From Clostridiales bacterium (GTDB lineage: Bacteria; Bacillota_A; Clostridia; Peptostreptococcales; Anaerovoracaceae), in assembly GCA_015058265.1 (NCBI GenBank), contig SVCR01000065.1:1-8141 (forward strand): a DNA stretch of 8,141 bases, read 5' to 3'. Shown one piece after another: positions 7,504 to 8,141 of this stretch (position 1 is its first letter; each line of letters begins with the position of its first letter). A program made the position numbers and the translations under genes. The notes beneath the pieces are model-generated. The model did no database searches, had not been told where the DNA came from, and saw only the letters and a list, made by a program, of their open reading frames with translations.

Positions 7504-7950
7504 TTAATATCCCCAGCTGATGAGCTTCCAGTCTCCTCCGTCAGTTTTGCCGAGGAACCATGACCAGTCCTCGTACTCTTTATCAGCTTCCCATGAGCCT
7601 CCTCCATCGACAGGCGAATGGAACGTACTCTTGAATTCGATCACCTGAACGATCGGAGTATCATAGCCATTGGCTTCAGCTAGCTCATTCAGCCACTTTA
7701 TATTTTCTTCATTCTGACATTCATCTCCGGCGTATACAATGCTGTGCAGTTCACAGCCTTCCCATCCGGCAAACTCCTTCTCGATCTTCTCGATAGCGCT
7801 GTCCATATCCTCCTGTGAGTACAGCTCTGATGTCCCGTAATCTATCTTGACTTCCGGAGCTTCAGCTCCGCCTTTGCTTCCGCAGCCCGCGAAGGATAAG
7901 GTCATCGCAGCTATCATCACAACCGTAAGTATGATGTTTCTGATCTTCAT
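7504..7950 (-). CDS. Small lipoprotein of unknown function
   Basis: The product has 148 residues and a clear lipoprotein signal: Lys2 and Arg4, a hydrophobic stretch (about 5-20), then a lipobox-like SFAGC with Cys23 as the expected lipidated residue. A short Gly/Ser/Lys linker follows. The mature part is acidic, with a predicted helical stretch (about 45-60), two further cysteines (Cys66, Cys78) and an aromatic C-terminus (WSWFLGKTDG, then WKLISWGY). That ending resembles the last strands of small NTF2-like domains found in clostridial lipoproteins, but this is a weak impression and no function is assigned. The start is fixed by AAGGAGGT at 7957-7964, 6 bases upstream, and by the signal peptide. 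The stop lies 2 bases before rarA, so the two are probably one operon, with a promoter predicted just upstream. It is likely anchored to the outer face of the cytoplasmic membrane. Confidence 0.88.
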   Translation of the reverse strand: MKIRNIILTVVMIAAMTLSFAGCGSKGGAEAPEVKIDYGTSELYSQEDMDSAIEKIEKEFAGWEGCELHSIVYAGDECQNEENIKWLNELAEANGYDTPIVQVIEFKSTFHSPVDGGGSWEADKEYEDWSWFLGKTDGGDWKLISWGY

Positions 7951-7977
7951 TCAGATACCTCCTTGAATACACATTTG

Positions 7978-8006
7978 AGTATAACATCACCGCAGTAAGC
8001 GATTAA
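7978..8006 (-). promoter_or_regulatory. Predicted promoter of the lipoprotein-rarA unit
   Basis: On the minus strand an extended -10, TGTTATACT (7978-7986), lies about 28 bases upstream of the lipoprotein ATG, which predicts a leader of about 20 bases. The sequence 17 bases further upstream, TTAATC (8001-8006), is a poor -35 match, so activity would rest on the TG extension. The ten bases ATGTTATACT are identical to those in the asnS promoter. Confidence 0.5.
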
Positions 8007-8022
8007 CTAAATATTTCTTTAC

Positions 8023-8141
8023 TCAGATCGCCCTTCCGAGTTCAGTGATGCTGTGATTTCCGCTCTGTTTCTCGTACAGCGCCTCAAAGCCCTGTGACTT
8101 CCAGAATCCGTTCGAATCCGTGTCGTCGCTGCGACAGCTGA
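8023..8141 (-). CDS. C-terminal fragment of a probable GNAT-family acetyltransferase (cut by window edge)
   Basis: On the minus strand a frame open from the right edge runs 38 residues to a TGA at 8023-8025. It contains DSNGFWKSQGFEALYEKQSG, then ends ITELGRAI. The pattern of small and polar residues followed by GFWKSQGFEAL resembles the last helix and strand of GNAT N-acetyltransferases, where an aromatic-x-x-x-G-F element sits near the acetyl-CoA site. Of the other two minus-strand frames, one stops early and the other gives an Arg/Thr-rich peptide unlike a protein core. The gene ends 72 bases before the lipoprotein start, in the same direction, with no clear terminator. The substrate cannot be inferred, and the family call rests on a short stretch. 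Confidence 0.5.
   Translation of the reverse strand, partial: SCRSDDTDSNGFWKSQGFEALYEKQSGNHSITELGRAI

Noticed and set aside
1..8141. Novel defence, mobile or CRISPR-like system
   Set aside because: No spaced direct repeats, transposase, integrase, toxin-antitoxin pair or unexplained gene cluster was seen. All but two genes are well-known core families, and base composition looks even throughout.

Overview
This window reads as ordinary chromosomal core sequence from a mid-GC member of the Bacillota, most likely a clostridial lineage. The evidence is strong AGGAGG-type ribosome binding sites, sigma-A-like promoters with an extended -10, a HisKA sensor kinase, RadA, a short EF-G paralog and a clostridial-style lipoprotein. 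The genus cannot be told from the sequence alone. There is no rRNA, tRNA, CRISPR array, insertion sequence or phage gene.

Layout. The plus strand carries the 3' part of a membrane sensor histidine kinase (1-912, cut by the left edge). After a 54-base gap holding a perfect 10-bp hairpin comes radA (967-2406). Everything to the right lies on the minus strand. Read in transcription order from the right edge, this is the tail of a probable GNAT acetyltransferase (8023-8141), a small lipoprotein of unknown function (7504-7950), rarA/mgsA (6155-7501), asnS (4641-6035) and an EF-G-like GTPase (2609-4549). radA and the EF-G-like gene converge on a 202-base intergenic region that holds one intrinsic terminator for each strand.

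Transcription units inferred from sequence: kinase-radA on the plus strand; lipoprotein-rarA, separated by only 2 bases and probably translationally coupled, from a promoter near 7978-8006; and asnS, with the EF-G-like gene 91 bases downstream, from a promoter near 6087-6116. The predicted asnS start site falls at the edge of a 7-bp hairpin. No convincing terminator was found between asnS and the EF-G-like gene, so read-through is plausible.

Functionally there are two genome-maintenance ATPases (RadA, branch migration in recombination; RarA, replication-fork maintenance), one aminoacyl-tRNA synthetase and one translation-factor paralog, plus sensing and envelope genes. No obvious previously undescribed system is present. 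The points most worth a second look are the EF-G paralog, which has lost the catalytic switch-II histidine but kept the domain IV tip; the lipoprotein coupled to rarA; the clamp-binding-like N-terminus of RarA; and the leader hairpins before radA and asnS.
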